NCBI GenBank assembly: GCA_025454525.1
Contig: JALOOG010000011.1
Span: 1 to 62,193 of the forward strand
Length of the DNA: 62,193 nt
Origin: Anaerolineae bacterium
Lineage (GTDB): Bacteria > Chloroflexota > Anaerolineae > Aggregatilineales > Phototrophicaceae
Direction of reading: 5' to 3'
Each line of letters starts with the position of its first letter. Within the stretch, counting starts at the first letter, position 1. The translations under genes were made by a program, and so were the position numbers. A model generated the notes under the pieces. It saw nothing but the letters and a program-made list of their open reading frames with translations. It was not told the origin of the DNA and did not search any database. Below are positions 37,666-46,608 of the stretch, in pieces.

Positions 37666-39186
37666 TTAATCCGCTATGATCAGCGGCGACCATACATAAA
37701 ATTGCGCTAAGTCCCAATGTGTATCGTAATCACGAATTGCGAGACCTTCGAGTAAGGTTGTCATGTCACCCGTTTCCGTTTGATACGCGATCATCCCAAC
37801 AGGAAAACCGTCATTATCGAGATCTGCAAATAACCACCATTGACTATCAGGTGAGGTGGTACGATAGCGCATTGTGCCTTCAAATTCGGTGAACGTTTCG
37901 TCTGTTACCGGATTCCAAAATACGATCATCGGTGTCTCTTGTGGAAAGAATCCATGGGTAGCGATATAGACATACTCCCCTACCCACTTGAACTCCGTAT
38001 CGATATTGACAGGTAAAACGTATTGATACGTATTGACACCATCACTCACCACATGGCGCGGAGCTTCATTTTCCGTCCCCGGATAAACGAACAAACCGAG
38101 ATCGCGTTTTGTGTCAAAACTGACTTCAAATAACGGGGAGTCACCTTGATAAAACGGTGTGCGTTGAAAATCACCCGCAGTCGATACGGTCGTCTGTTCC
38201 ACCAACCCATCTATATCACTATAAATCCAATATTTCAGGGTCTCCCCTTCCCAGTGGAATCCGTGATAAGAGACCACCGGAAAAGGAATTTCTTCGATCT
38301 GCATACTCTCTAAAGTCGTGAGATTGAGCAGGTAGGACGCGCTTCGATTTAACACACTCACGGCATAAGTGCGATCGGGTGAAACCGCCTCAACTAACCC
38401 TTGAGCAAATGACTCGAATGTACCTGCGTTGAAATCTAAAATAGCGACTTCTGAAGCGAGTTCCGATTGCAGCAAAAACCGATCTGAGGCCAGTTGTGCT
38501 ACGACATCACCGTATTCAAACGGAAGGTTTTTACCGTTTAAATCGATCTGTTGGAGATAATCTCCCGTAGTGACATCGATCACCCGTGCTTCAACCGTGC
38601 ATTGTGGCGGATCGATGATACCTTGATAGACGACGATCACCCGCGCTTGATTTTCGATCCAATCCAAGTAGGAAAACTGGCAAGGATACTCTCGGATTAA
38701 GCGGCCTTCTTGTAGATCAACCAACCATGTTGTGAAGGCATAAGTATTCCACAAAAAGGCGTAACGTTGATCGGGGCCTAATCGCTCAATATCCAAGTAA
38801 AACGAATTATCGGTCACTTGATCATCCGATACCGGACGGTAAAGCTCTACGAACGATTGATCACGCACATTAAAGCGGTAAATCGCGCTATTGAAGAACT
38901 CCTCCCCTACCGGATTTTCGACTGATACATATAAATTTTGTCCATCCGCTGACCATACTGGATCTAACAATGAGAGATAGCGTTGATCATGGATCGCGTT
39001 AGGTAAAAAGGCTGATCCCCACGTTTGATCCTCATAGTAGGTCAATACCGTGATACCATTTGAGACATCGGAGGCCGGTAAAGCCATAGAATAGAGCGGT
39101 TCAGCGGTGGATTGTGCCTGTCCGATTATGGACAGACACAACAGCACACACCCCAATAACCAACGGGTGAGATAAACAGCTTTCAT
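37666..39186 (-). CDS. Exported beta-propeller-like protein of unknown function
   Basis: 506 residues with an N-terminal signal peptide (hydrophobic run LLGCVLLCLSIIG, cleavage near AQS). The rest is a series of short beta-strand repeats of the type 'DPVWSADGQNLYVSVENP' and 'SPDSQWWLFADLDNDGFPVG', which resemble TolB/WD40-like propeller blades. No catalytic motif is seen. AAGGA precedes the ATG. It is an exported protein gene wedged between ilvN and ilvC (12- and 36-bp gaps), which is odd for this operon. Confidence 0.65.
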   Translation of the reverse strand: MKAVYLTRWLLGCVLLCLSIIGQAQSTAEPLYSMALPASDVSNGITVLTYYEDQTWGSAFLPNAIHDQRYLSLLDPVWSADGQNLYVSVENPVGEEFFNSAIYRFNVRDQSFVELYRPVSDDQVTDNSFYLDIERLGPDQRYAFLWNTYAFTTWLVDLQEGRLIREYPCQFSYLDWIENQARVIVVYQGIIDPPQCTVEARVIDVTTGDYLQQIDLNGKNLPFEYGDVVAQLASDRFLLQSELASEVAILDFNAGTFESFAQGLVEAVSPDRTYAVSVLNRSASYLLNLTTLESMQIEEIPFPVVSYHGFHWEGETLKYWIYSDIDGLVEQTTVSTAGDFQRTPFYQGDSPLFEVSFDTKRDLGLFVYPGTENEAPRHVVSDGVNTYQYVLPVNIDTEFKWVGEYVYIATHGFFPQETPMIVFWNPVTDETFTEFEGTMRYRTTSPDSQWWLFADLDNDGFPVGMIAYQTETGDMTTLLEGLAIRDYDTHWDLAQFYVWSPLIIAD

Positions 39187-39197
39187 TTTTCCTTGTC

Positions 39198-39776
39198 CTA
39201 GACACTATAACGATGTTCGTTATTATGACCATTTGACCCGATCGGCACAATTGGTTCATATTCCGAGTCTAAGATCCGTACCCCGCGTCCCATGGCAACC
39301 ACCCCCGTTCGCACCATTTCCATGATCCCGATTGGGCGCAATTGTTCGATCACGTTTTCGACTACATCTTCTGGCGCACAAATTTCCACAATCGCGACTT
39401 TCGTCCCGATATCGATCAAGCGGGCCGGAGTACGCTCACAAATTTGTGTCACCGTGTTAAACGAATCGGTGTCATCTGTTCGCACTTTGACCAACGCTAG
39501 ATCGCGGCTTACATGCGGTTCAGCGGAGATCAATTTCACATCGATTACGTTGATCAGTTTAAATAGGTTAGCGACCACTTGACGGGCATCCGCACGTTTC
39601 GCGTCTACCGAGATCGTCATCCGTGACATATAGGGTTTATGGGTGCGTCCAACGGTTAAGCTGTCAAGGTTAAAATTGCGTCGCCGAAACATGCTTACCA
39701 CGCGATTTAACACACCTGGTTTATTTTCAACCAGTGCAACGATCGTATGCTTGGTCGTCTCTTGAGAATTTGGCAT
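39198..39776 (-). CDS. ilvN: Acetolactate synthase small (regulatory) subunit
   Basis: Regulatory partner of IlvB that confers valine feedback inhibition. The N-terminal ACT domain (HTIVALVENKPGVLNRVVSM, then RRRNFNLDSLTVGRT) is followed by a second, C-terminal ALS_ss domain. The 192-residue length is slightly long through a C-terminal tail (about 165-192). It follows ilvB by 17 bp. Confidence 0.95.
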   Translation of the reverse strand: MPNSQETTKHTIVALVENKPGVLNRVVSMFRRRNFNLDSLTVGRTHKPYMSRMTISVDAKRADARQVVANLFKLINVIDVKLISAEPHVSRDLALVKVRTDDTDSFNTVTQICERTPARLIDIGTKVAIVEICAPEDVVENVIEQLRPIGIMEMVRTGVVAMGRGVRILDSEYEPIVPIGSNGHNNEHRYSV

Positions 39777-39793
39777 AAAGTTTTTGGCCTTTA

Positions 39794-41494
39794 CTAAGCG
39801 GTTTCATTCGGTTTCGGACGGCGGATCATGTTATTTAAAGCGGCCCCGGCTGGCACCATCGGATAAACCATATCCTCTTTTTCGACGACATATTCGATCA
39901 AAACCGGGCCTTGATGACTGTGTGCAAATTTCACCGATTCTTCGATCTCTTCGCGATGTGTGACACGCATTGCTGGAATCCCGAAGGCTTCCGCTAACTT
40001 CACAAAATCGGGGTTAAACATCGGGGTAGCGTGATAGCGTTCTTCATAGAAGATCTCTTGCCATTGGCGTACCATGCCTAAAAAGCCATTGTTGATCACG
40101 GCGATATTAACTTTCACGTTTTCTTGTGCGGCGGTCGCTAATTCGCACATTGTCATCTGGAAACCACCATCGCCTACGATCGCCCAAACATCTTCTTCGG
40201 GCCGTCCAAACTTCGCCCCGATCGCGCCCGGTAATCCGAATCCCATCGTGCCGAGTCCGCCACTGGTGATCATGGTGGAGGGGCGTTGATGTGGGTAGTA
40301 TTGCGCTTCTAACATCTGATGTTGACCAACATCCGTCACCGTCACAGCCTCACCACCCGTATATTTCCACAAGTCATTGATCACTTGGGCGGCCAGCAAA
40401 CCCTCACCTTGATAGTGATGCAAAATATCGCGTTCATTGCTGTCTTCTTGCCAATCGCGAATCTGATTAAGCCATGCGGGATGTGTTTTCTTCTCCACCC
40501 CGGGCAGTAATTGGGTTAACACCGTTCGGAGATCCCCCGCGATGCCAACGTCTACCCGTACATTTTTATTCAATTCAGACGGATCAATATCGACATGGAT
40601 CTTTTTGGCATTGAGCGCATAAGTTTTGAGGTTTCCAGTCACCCGATCATCAAAACGCATCCCTAACGCTATCAATAGATCAGCCTCTTGGATCGCATGA
40701 TTACAAGCTGCATGACCGTGCATCCCCATCATACCTAAGGATAAAGGATGATTTTCTGGCATGGCCCCCTTGCCTAACAGCGTCATTGTCACGGGGATAT
40801 TCCCAATCTCGGACAATTCACGTAGAAGTTGCGTCGCACCGGACATTAACAATCCATGCCCTGCAAGAATGATTGGACGCTCCGCTTGATTGATCAACGC
40901 AAGCGCGGCCTGAACATCCTCTAAGGTGGCTGCTGTAGCAGGATGATACCCCGGTAAGCGGATCGGTTCTTCGGGATAATGAAACTCCATTTTTTCGGTT
41001 TGAACGTCTTTCGGAATATCGATCAACACTGGGCCGGGGCGACCAGAGCGTGCGATGTAAAACGCTTCACGGATCGCGTAAGGGAGTTCTTCAATTGAGG
41101 ACACAAGATAATTGTGTTTGGTAATCGGGAGCGTAACCCCTGTCACATCAGTTTCTTGAAACGCATCTGTACCGATTGAACCGCGTGGCACTTGTCCAGT
41201 GATGCAAACGATCGGGGAAGAGTCCATCATGGCCGTAGCGATACCGGTAACAAGGTTAGTTGCACCGGGGCCACTTGTGGCGATCGCCACACCCACTTTA
41301 CCCGTAGCACGGGCGTAACCGTCCGCCATGTGCGAGGCCCCTTGTTCGTGACGCACTAAAACATGGCGAATCTGGGGATACTTGGTCATCGCATCATACG
41401 TCGGCAAGATCGCGCCGCCCGGATACCCGAAAATGATCTCCACGCCTTCCCGTAGAAGGCACTCCATGACGATTTCTGCACCTGTTAGGATCAT
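39794..41494 (-). CDS. ilvB: Acetolactate synthase large (catalytic) subunit
   Basis: Thiamine diphosphate- and FAD-dependent enzyme that makes acetolactate or acetohydroxybutyrate. It has FGYPGGAILPTYDAM, the catalytic-Glu region VRHEQGASHMADGYAR, and the ThDP/Mg motif GDGGFQMTMCELATA ending in AVINN. The 566-residue length is normal. Being specific to the anabolic form fits its place beside ilvN and ilvC. Confidence 0.97.
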   Translation of the reverse strand: MILTGAEIVMECLLREGVEIIFGYPGGAILPTYDAMTKYPQIRHVLVRHEQGASHMADGYARATGKVGVAIATSGPGATNLVTGIATAMMDSSPIVCITGQVPRGSIGTDAFQETDVTGVTLPITKHNYLVSSIEELPYAIREAFYIARSGRPGPVLIDIPKDVQTEKMEFHYPEEPIRLPGYHPATAATLEDVQAALALINQAERPIILAGHGLLMSGATQLLRELSEIGNIPVTMTLLGKGAMPENHPLSLGMMGMHGHAACNHAIQEADLLIALGMRFDDRVTGNLKTYALNAKKIHVDIDPSELNKNVRVDVGIAGDLRTVLTQLLPGVEKKTHPAWLNQIRDWQEDSNERDILHHYQGEGLLAAQVINDLWKYTGGEAVTVTDVGQHQMLEAQYYPHQRPSTMITSGGLGTMGFGLPGAIGAKFGRPEEDVWAIVGDGGFQMTMCELATAAQENVKVNIAVINNGFLGMVRQWQEIFYEERYHATPMFNPDFVKLAEAFGIPAMRVTHREEIEESVKFAHSHQGPVLIEYVVEKEDMVYPMVPAGAALNNMIRRPKPNETA

Positions 41495-41548
41495 TGTTTT
41501 ACCCTTAAATCACTCATATTCATACACAAAACAAAAGCAACCAAACCG

Positions 41549-42490
41549 TTAATCTCCTAATGTGGGTTGTGACTGACGTACATGAGTCAGCCAGCCATGG
41601 TGATCCTCCCGTTGACCTGAGGTAATCGCAAAAAACACTTCTTGTACTGCTTTGGTAATCGGGCCGGGTTGACCTGTGCCAACTTTGATCCGATCCACCG
41701 AACGGATCGGGGTGACTTCGGCGGCTGTGCCAGTGAAGAAGATCTCATCGGCCAAATACAGCATATCGCGGGCGATCGGTTCAAACCGGATCTCGTAACC
41801 GAGATCGCGCAAGATCGTTAACACCGTATCGCGTGTCACCCCTAGTAAGATTGAATTCCATGCCCCGGGCGTATACACAATCCCATCAGACATCACAAAA
41901 ATATTTTCGCCCGCGCCTTCACTGACATATCCGTTAATATCTAACGCGATCCCTTCGCTAAAGCCGTTGTCGTGCGCTTCCATGCTGATAAACTGGCTGT
42001 TCACATATTGTCCGCCGATCTTGCCTAAGGAGGCGGCCGTTCCGGGTGCGCTTCGCCGCCATGAACTCACTTGAACATCCACGCCATGATCGATCGCATC
42101 ACTCCCCAAATAGCGGCCCCATTCAAACGTGATGATGTAGGTATCGACGCTGTTATGACGGCCTTCGAGTCCCATACGCCCAATCCCACGTATCACCAAC
42201 GGGCGCACATAACAAGACTCATGGCCATTTTGGCGAATCGTCTCTAGTACCGCCGTATCCAACTCCGCCGCGCTGTAAGGCAGATCGATCCGCGCAATCT
42301 TGCAGCTATTCACAAGGCGTTTTGTGTGCGGTTGCAACCGAAATACGGCCGGCCCTTGGGGTGTCGCATAAGCGCGAATCCCCTCAAACACACTTGAACC
42401 ATAATGTAAAGCATGGGTGGTGACATGCACGGTTGCATCTTCCCATCGAATCAACTCGCCATTACGCCAAATCAGCGTGCCATTGTTCAT
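41549..42490 (-). CDS. ilvE: Branched-chain amino acid aminotransferase
   Basis: Class IV PLP aminotransferase making Leu, Ile and Val from their keto acids. 313 residues with ALHYGSSVFEGIRAY, the Lys-bearing SLGKIGGQYVNSQF, and GYVSEGAGENIFVM. It is the first structural gene of the operon, 36 bp downstream of the attenuator hairpin at 42530-42551. Confidence 0.95.
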   Translation of the reverse strand: MNNGTLIWRNGELIRWEDATVHVTTHALHYGSSVFEGIRAYATPQGPAVFRLQPHTKRLVNSCKIARIDLPYSAAELDTAVLETIRQNGHESCYVRPLVIRGIGRMGLEGRHNSVDTYIITFEWGRYLGSDAIDHGVDVQVSSWRRSAPGTAASLGKIGGQYVNSQFISMEAHDNGFSEGIALDINGYVSEGAGENIFVMSDGIVYTPGAWNSILLGVTRDTVLTILRDLGYEIRFEPIARDMLYLADEIFFTGTAAEVTPIRSVDRIKVGTGQPGPITKAVQEVFFAITSGQREDHHGWLTHVRQSQPTLGD

Positions 42491-42529
42491 AAACTCAACA
42501 TCCTTTTGAAAAAATGATCCTCAACAAAA

Positions 42530-42551
42530 AAGCCCCCTTGCTTGGGGGCTT
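42530..42551 (-). terminator. Attenuator terminator hairpin
   Basis: 8-bp stem AAGCCCCC / GGGGGCTT with a 6-nt loop; on the minus strand it runs into TTTTTTG. It lies between the leader peptide and ilvE. Confidence 0.9.
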
Positions 42552-42603
42552 CTGCACTTGATTTCAAACTCGCGCATTTTGCGATTAATCGCCACCCAAG
42601 CGG

Positions 42604-42678
42604 TTATGTCTCGTCCTCAATAATAAGTACGAGCGCAATAAGGCAAATAATGACGATTGATTCGCGTAGCTTCAACAT
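42604..42678 (-). CDS. ilv leader peptide (24 residues, Ile/Leu/Val-rich)
   Basis: ATG at 42676-42678 with AGGA 9 nt upstream and stop TAA at 42604-42606. Of 24 residues, 6 are Ile, 5 Leu and 2 Val; residues 8-20 read IVIICLIALVLII. It lies between a good promoter (42730-42758) and the terminator, exactly where leader peptides of ilv operons occur in Proteobacteria and Actinobacteria. Its purpose would be to sense charged branched-chain tRNAs through translation speed rather than to act as a protein. It is too short for ordinary gene finders. Confidence 0.8.
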   Translation of the reverse strand: MLKLRESIVIICLIALVLIIEDET

Positions 42679-42729
42679 GACACCGTTTCCTAAATGAGCG
42701 CTAAACTTGTGTGCTACCTCACAATCAAG

Positions 42730-42758
42730 AGCATAACGAGGATTAAAAACGCTGTCAA
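42730..42758 (-). promoter_or_regulatory. Promoter of the ilv-leu operon
   Basis: On the minus strand a perfect TTGACA (42753-42758), 17-bp spacer and TATGCT (42730-42735), about 50 nt before the leader peptide start. Confidence 0.75.
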
Positions 42759-42781
42759 CAACTTGGTGAAGCTTATAAAAA

Positions 42782-42804
42782 GTTCATGAGAAATGACCAT
42801 GAAC
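42782..42804 (-). terminator. Terminator of the kinase/lipoprotein genes
   Basis: 7-bp stem GTTCATG / CATGAAC, 9-nt loop, followed on the minus strand by TTTTTATAAG, 35 bp after the lipoprotein stop and just upstream of the ilv promoter. Confidence 0.75.
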
Positions 42805-42839
42805 CGTTGTACAAACATCACAAAGTCAGAATCATGCGC

Positions 42840-43373
42840 TTAGGTGGTCATGCCGTAAATATAGAGATAATTTCCAACCGCAAATATATAACCATACGAA
42901 AACGGAGATTTTAGAATAGGCAAGGCCTGATAAGCGGTGGTTTGTAACACCAAGTTTCCGTCAGTGTCTGATTCAAATGCGTTGATAATCTCACTAGGAA
43001 ACCACTCACGTATAAAACTTGGCGCAAGATAAACGCCAGTACGTTCTACCGCTAACCCTAATGAGGTAAGGAGCGGTTCGGTGGATTGATCAAATTCCAA
43101 AATCGCGACGATGTAATAGTCGGTCGGTCCCGGCACATTTGAGGTATTTGTCCCCATGGTATATTGTTGCCATAAGACCGCTTTTGATGTTGGAAATGCG
43201 GTGAGATCTAGATAGTTGGCTAAAATTGACGCATCTTGTCGGGCCATATCCGGTATTGGAGTTGATGATTGACAACCCATTAACCCAAGCAAGCAACCTA
43301 GCAACAAAATCTGTAAGATGTTTTTAGGTTGTTGTAACCGGTAATGTAAAATAGAAAAGCGATCCGCCACCAT
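42840..43373 (-). CDS. Predicted lipoprotein of unknown function
   Basis: 177 residues with a signal peptide ending in a lipobox (LLGLMGC, followed by QSS). The mature part has no family I recognise. I choose the ATG at 43371-43373 because GGAGG (43383-43387) lies 9 nt upstream; the frame's first start (43391) lacks this. It overlaps the end of the TPR-kinase gene by 50 bp, so expression is probably coupled. It may be an accessory extracytoplasmic protein of that kinase, an inference from position only. Confidence 0.65.
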   Translation of the reverse strand: MVADRFSILHYRLQQPKNILQILLLGCLLGLMGCQSSTPIPDMARQDASILANYLDLTAFPTSKAVLWQQYTMGTNTSNVPGPTDYYIVAILEFDQSTEPLLTSLGLAVERTGVYLAPSFIREWFPSEIINAFESDTDGNLVLQTTAYQALPILKSPFSYGYIFAVGNYLYIYGMTT

Positions 43374-45138
43374 TTGGCAATACCTCCACACCCACCTTAC
43401 CCCCTAACCTTTCGACAATGCGCTTGACAATCGATAATCCCAAGCCATGGCCGCGCTCTTTGCGATGTAAGCGTTTGAAGGGCTGAAACAATTGTTGCGC
43501 GTCTTGGGGAGTTAAACTCGTCCCATTATCTCGCACCCAGTAGCGCACAAACCCGTCACTTGGTTTATCCGCTCCGACGGTGACATAAGGCGGTCGTCCG
43601 CCATATTTAATCGCATTGGTGAGATAGTTTACCCAAACTTGTTCGATCCACGACTCCTGCCCCATGGACATCGGCATAAACGGCGCAACTTCAATCACAG
43701 CTTGATACTCTTGGATCATGGTGAACAAGCGCATCTGTACTTCCAATAACAACATAGACATATCCAACCGCTTAATTTGTGGTGCTGCCTCACGCAAGCG
43801 TGCAAACATCAATAACGCATCAATGATTTCAGCCATTTTATTCGAGTTGGTGAGGATCTCGCTTAATGCCTCTTTGGTCATAAAATTGAGGTCTTGTTCC
43901 GTCTCTAAGGCTAAACGCGCATAATTGATGACCACGCTTAACGGATTTTTGAGGTCATGGGCGACTGTATGTGCATACGCATCTAGATCGCTGATCAACA
44001 ACTCACGTTGTTCGATTTCTCGTTGCAATTCGACCGTTTTAAGTTGATAAATTTCCGCCTGATACTTGGCTTTTTCGACTTCATACACCGCTTGCCATGT
44101 TTTCAGACGTTGATCGGAGGTTTCGTTAAACACTCGTGTACGATACTCGTAAAACAGCTTATGATGCTTCAAGGCCTGTTCAAAATCACCGTTTTGTTCG
44201 TAAGCTTCCGCTAAAGTACGATGCACACGAAACAATCCGCTATTGGTGTTGATCTGTTCGGCAATTTTAAGTGCTTCTTGCAAAGATTGGAGCGCTTCTT
44301 GACAATTTCCTTCTGCGATCATCAACTGCCCGATATTCGTCAAAATATGTTGCGTCCGATGCTGATTATTGATCTGGCGTGCGATTTTCAAGGCTTGGCT
44401 AAAGTAACGATGTGCCTGTGAAAATTCGCTTAATTCGGCGTAAACCTCGCCAATGTTCTTTAACGCATCTAATTCACCTTGGACGTTATGGATCTCACGA
44501 TACAATTTTAGGCTGTTTTGACCGTACCTCAACGCTTCATCATGGCTTCCGGTGCGTCGCTGGATAATCCCAAGATTATCTAACGCATCTGCCTCTCCGC
44601 GTACATTTTGAATACGTTGGTAAATTTGCAGACATTCTAGAAAGGACTCGCGTGCTTTATGCAACTCCCCCTGTTGTTCGTAAACGATGCCAAGCGCATT
44701 GACCGCATCCCCAATCTGCTCACTATCGTTATTTTCTTGGCCAACCTGCAATGCCCCTAAATAGTAATGCAAAGCTTCATCATAGTTGCCAATATCACAA
44801 TAGATTGACCCTTTGATGTGATACAACTCCGCTAGATGTTTAAACCCATATTCCGCATTAAACAGATCTAAAGCGACATTGACATGACCTAAGGCCGTCT
44901 CATAACGGGCGGTACGTTGGCAAATAGAAGCAAGATTGCGTAAGCTCAAGGTAATTCCACGAAAATTCGGCGGAGTCGCCGTTTCCGCAAGTCGCTTGGC
45001 CTGCAAACTCAATTTTTCGGAATGTTTGGGATCATTGAGCCGGAGATCCCAGCTTTGTTGGATGAGTGATTCTATAAAGTCTTGGTTTATCATGGGTCGC
45101 AACAGATCATGGTATTTATCAACGGAAATCAAGATCAA
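43324..45138 (-). CDS. TPR-repeat sensor histidine kinase
   Basis: 604 residues, cytoplasmic. At least six tetratricopeptide repeats (about 62-335, pattern 'ALxNLGxIYxxxGxxxxAxxxxxxAL'), a short coiled coil (345-385), a HisKA domain with His394 in TVAHDLKNP and an HATPase domain (WVNYLTNAIKYGG N-box, WVRDNGTSL, GHGLGLSIVKRI G2). TPRs suggest sensing through protein partners instead of membrane signals. Starts with TTG at 45138; the internal ATG near 45093 is an alternative. No response regulator gene is adjacent. It lies 1 bp after argH. Confidence 0.85.
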   Translation of the reverse strand: MILISVDKYHDLLRPMINQDFIESLIQQSWDLRLNDPKHSEKLSLQAKRLAETATPPNFRGITLSLRNLASICQRTARYETALGHVNVALDLFNAEYGFKHLAELYHIKGSIYCDIGNYDEALHYYLGALQVGQENNDSEQIGDAVNALGIVYEQQGELHKARESFLECLQIYQRIQNVRGEADALDNLGIIQRRTGSHDEALRYGQNSLKLYREIHNVQGELDALKNIGEVYAELSEFSQAHRYFSQALKIARQINNQHRTQHILTNIGQLMIAEGNCQEALQSLQEALKIAEQINTNSGLFRVHRTLAEAYEQNGDFEQALKHHKLFYEYRTRVFNETSDQRLKTWQAVYEVEKAKYQAEIYQLKTVELQREIEQRELLISDLDAYAHTVAHDLKNPLSVVINYARLALETEQDLNFMTKEALSEILTNSNKMAEIIDALLMFARLREAAPQIKRLDMSMLLLEVQMRLFTMIQEYQAVIEVAPFMPMSMGQESWIEQVWVNYLTNAIKYGGRPPYVTVGADKPSDGFVRYWVRDNGTSLTPQDAQQLFQPFKRLHRKERGHGLGLSIVKRIVERLGGKVGVEVLPNGGGSLFYFTLPVTTT

Positions 45139-45139
45139 G

Positions 45140-46519
45140 TTAATTGATCAAATGCGAAAGATATTTTCTGGCTGCTTCCAACTGTGACTGTACCGCGCTC
45201 GGTGCAGTCCCACCGAGAGCCACCCGTTTTTCTACGGCTGCTCTAAAATCAAAGACCTCAAGGACATCTTGATCAAACAGGGGAGAAAAAGTTTGAAATT
45301 CGCTAACCTCTAATTGACTGAAGGGGACTCCTCGCATAGCACTATGTCGCACAACCTGCCCCACGACATGATGCGCTTGACGAAATGGCACCCCTTTCCG
45401 CACCAGATAATCGGCTAAATCTGTAGCCAAAAGATCTTCCGAGAGTGCTTGGTGCATCTGATCGCGATTTAACTTCAACGTCGCAATCACAGCAGTGATC
45501 ACGGGAAGCAACTTAGCGACGGTATCGACGCTATCAAATAACGCTTCTTTGTCCTCTTGGAGATCTTTGTTATAACCACTAGGCAATCCTTTTAGCGTCG
45601 TCAAGAAACCCGTTAAATGACCGATCAACCGTCCTGTTTTGCCGCGTGCTAATTCCATTGGATCGGCGTTGCGTTTTTGCGGCATTAAACTAGACCCTGT
45701 GCTATAACGATCATCCAATTGGATAAAACCAAACGCTGGATTGCTATACAGGATCACGTCTTCTGCTAAGCGACTCAAATGTGTTCCCATCAAGGCCAGC
45801 ACAAACAACGTTTCAGCAACAAAATCGCGGTCACTCACAGCATCAAGGCTATTTTGGCTATAGGTGATAAAACCTAGGTTTTGCGCTAATTCGTCTCGTT
45901 TAATAGCAAATGGTGTCCCGGCCAACGCTCCTGATCCCAAGGGACTCACATTCATGCGATGATAAGCATCTTGTAATCTTTCACGATCTCGCACAAGCAT
46001 CCAAAAAAAGCTGAGTAACCAATGCGCCGCAGTAATCGGTTGCGCGGGTTGTAAATGGGTATAACCCGGCATAACCGTATGAAGATGCTGTTCGGCTTGT
46101 GCGATCAAGGCTGCTTGTAAATCGCGGATCTGGACATCTAACCGCGTAATCTGATCGATCACCCACAGCCGAAAATCAGTTGCCACTTGATCATTACGGC
46201 TGCGTCCGGTGTGAAGTTTGCCACCGACTTGACCGATAACTTCGATCAACCGCCGTTCAACTGCGGTATGAATATCCTCATCGCTTGTTTGAAATTCAAA
46301 CACCTCACGCTCAAATTCATCTAGAATTTGACGTAATCCAGTGATGATCTGTTCCGCTTCATCGGTGGTGATCACCTCAGCATCCGCAATTGCCCGTGCA
46401 TAGTGAATGCTCCCATGCACATCTTGTAAGGCTAAACGACGATCAAATGGGAGACTATCATTCAATGCGCGTAGATCACCATCTGTGGGTTCCTGAAACC
46501 GTCCGCCCCATAATGCCAT
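45140..46519 (-). CDS. argH: Argininosuccinate lyase
   Basis: Last step of arginine synthesis, splitting argininosuccinate into arginine and fumarate. The fumarase-superfamily signature GSSLMPQKRNADPMEL is intact, and TGRSRNDQVATDFRLW and GYTHLQPAQPIT carry substrate-binding residues. The 459-residue length is standard. GGGAAG precedes the ATG. It is separated from argG by three genes rather than being adjacent. Confidence 0.97.
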   Translation of the reverse strand: MALWGGRFQEPTDGDLRALNDSLPFDRRLALQDVHGSIHYARAIADAEVITTDEAEQIITGLRQILDEFEREVFEFQTSDEDIHTAVERRLIEVIGQVGGKLHTGRSRNDQVATDFRLWVIDQITRLDVQIRDLQAALIAQAEQHLHTVMPGYTHLQPAQPITAAHWLLSFFWMLVRDRERLQDAYHRMNVSPLGSGALAGTPFAIKRDELAQNLGFITYSQNSLDAVSDRDFVAETLFVLALMGTHLSRLAEDVILYSNPAFGFIQLDDRYSTGSSLMPQKRNADPMELARGKTGRLIGHLTGFLTTLKGLPSGYNKDLQEDKEALFDSVDTVAKLLPVITAVIATLKLNRDQMHQALSEDLLATDLADYLVRKGVPFRQAHHVVGQVVRHSAMRGVPFSQLEVSEFQTFSPLFDQDVLEVFDFRAAVEKRVALGGTAPSAVQSQLEAARKYLSHLIN

Positions 46520-46571
46520 TTGTTCTTCCCGTCGAGCGTAACTTGAATAAACGAAGAATCAAGGAAACAAA

Positions 46572-46603
46572 CCTTGTGGATAAAAGTGTTTTTATCCACA
46601 AGG
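46572..46603 (-). terminator. Terminator between the cNMP-kinase gene and argH
   Basis: Perfect 14-bp stem CCTTGTGGATAAAA / TTTTATCCACAAGG, 4-nt loop, followed on the minus strand by TTTGTTTCC. Confidence 0.8.
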
Positions 46604-46608
46604 CTATA

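Larger units (their letters stand above)
42526..42678 (-). promoter_or_regulatory. Ribosome-mediated transcription attenuator of the ilv-leu operon
   Basis: In transcript order: leader peptide ORF (42678-42604), then GCTTGGGTGGC (42601-42591) starting 2 nt after its stop codon, then GCCCCCAAGC (42549-42540), the 5' part of the terminator. The first pairs with the second through 10 base pairs with one bulged U, which would block the terminator hairpin (42551-42530) and its U-tract. Inferred mechanism: a ribosome stalled at Ile/Leu/Val codons leaves GCTTGGGTGGC free and allows read-through, while a ribosome reaching the stop codon covers it and lets the terminator form. An additional perfect palindrome GCGATTAATCGC lies at 42581-42592. 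Confidence 0.8.

Noticed and set aside
42490-42760. T-box riboswitch before ilvE
   Set aside because: No T-box consensus (AGGGTGGNACCGCG-type) or specifier-loop architecture; leader-peptide attenuation fits better.
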